From: Erigeron canadensis | Lineage: Eukaryota > Streptophyta > Magnoliopsida > Asterales > Asteraceae | DNA: 64,000 nucleotides | NCBI RefSeq assembly: GCF_010389155.1 | Contig: NC_057763.1 | Location: 6,386,649-6,450,648 of the forward strand | Reading direction: 5' to 3' | In this document: positions 63,901 through 64,000 of the stretch, one piece after another | Numbering within the stretch: position 1 is the stretch's first letter | Layout of the letters: each line of letters opens with the position of its first letter | Notes under the pieces: generated by a model | What the model was told of the DNA's origin: nothing | Seen by the model: the letters and a program-made list of their open reading frames with translations, nothing else | The model's database searches: none | Translations under genes and position numbers: made by a program

Positions 63901-64000
63901 ATGAATGAATATATGTCAGATGCTCATGATACAAGTTTGATCTGCTTTGGAATCTACTATGTTAATAAAACATAGATCACTCTAGATCTCTTGCTTATAT

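Overview
The window is nuclear DNA of a eudicot plant. Evidence: split genes with GT/AG introns, a P-class PPR gene, a FAR1-type domain, AT-rich spacers and densely nested LTR retrotransposons. An Asteraceae host is my best guess, because the extra genes of the large copia element resemble hypothetical proteins I remember from Tanacetum/Artemisia assemblies; this was not checked by search.

Layout. Positions 1-37383 are one stack of nested retroelements on a broken FAR1/MULE-like gene (37384-37936, minus). The oldest visible layer is E1, a Ty3/gypsy Tat-lineage element on the minus strand: 5' LTR 36455-37383, gag 35441-36357, then protease-RT-RNaseH-integrase start at 411-3012. An Athila-like, apparently non-autonomous element (minus; LTRs 34060-35440 and 3069-5660) lies between the two E1 pieces. 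A third short LTR of the same type (14-410) interrupts E1's integrase. Inside the Athila-like element sits a copia element of Sirevirus type (7335-30000, plus strand) with 647-bp LTRs about 99% identical and a perfect 5-bp target duplication, AAGTG.

The copia interior appears twice, separated by exactly 100 N (17190-17289). I read this as an assembly artefact: two overlapping contigs of one roughly 13.5-kb element were placed end to end. The element has a long gag with two zinc knuckles, pol, a 4-unit array of hairpins with compensatory changes, and two extra genes (ORF3, ORF4) before the 3' LTR. Its integrase and RNase H each lack a catalytic Glu in both contig copies.

Positions 37937-41132 hold a degenerate ATP-synthase-delta-like gene and spacer. 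E2 (41133-48625, plus) is a second Tat element. Both Tat copies keep the 12-base context CAA-TAG-CAA-TTA between protease and RT, which is the tobamovirus-type leaky stop. E2 also carries a possible spliced coiled-coil gene with a TATA box on the opposite strand between pol and the 3' LTR.

Positions 48626-64000 are lower-copy DNA: two Mutator-like MITEs, an intact mitochondrial PPR gene (52271-53932), and a duplicated promoter + exon 1 of a glucose-6-phosphate 1-epimerase-like gene (55477 and 63702). A 3.4-kb hAT transposon with an 8-bp TSD sits in intron 1 of the first copy. I see no tRNA, rRNA or CRISPR array.
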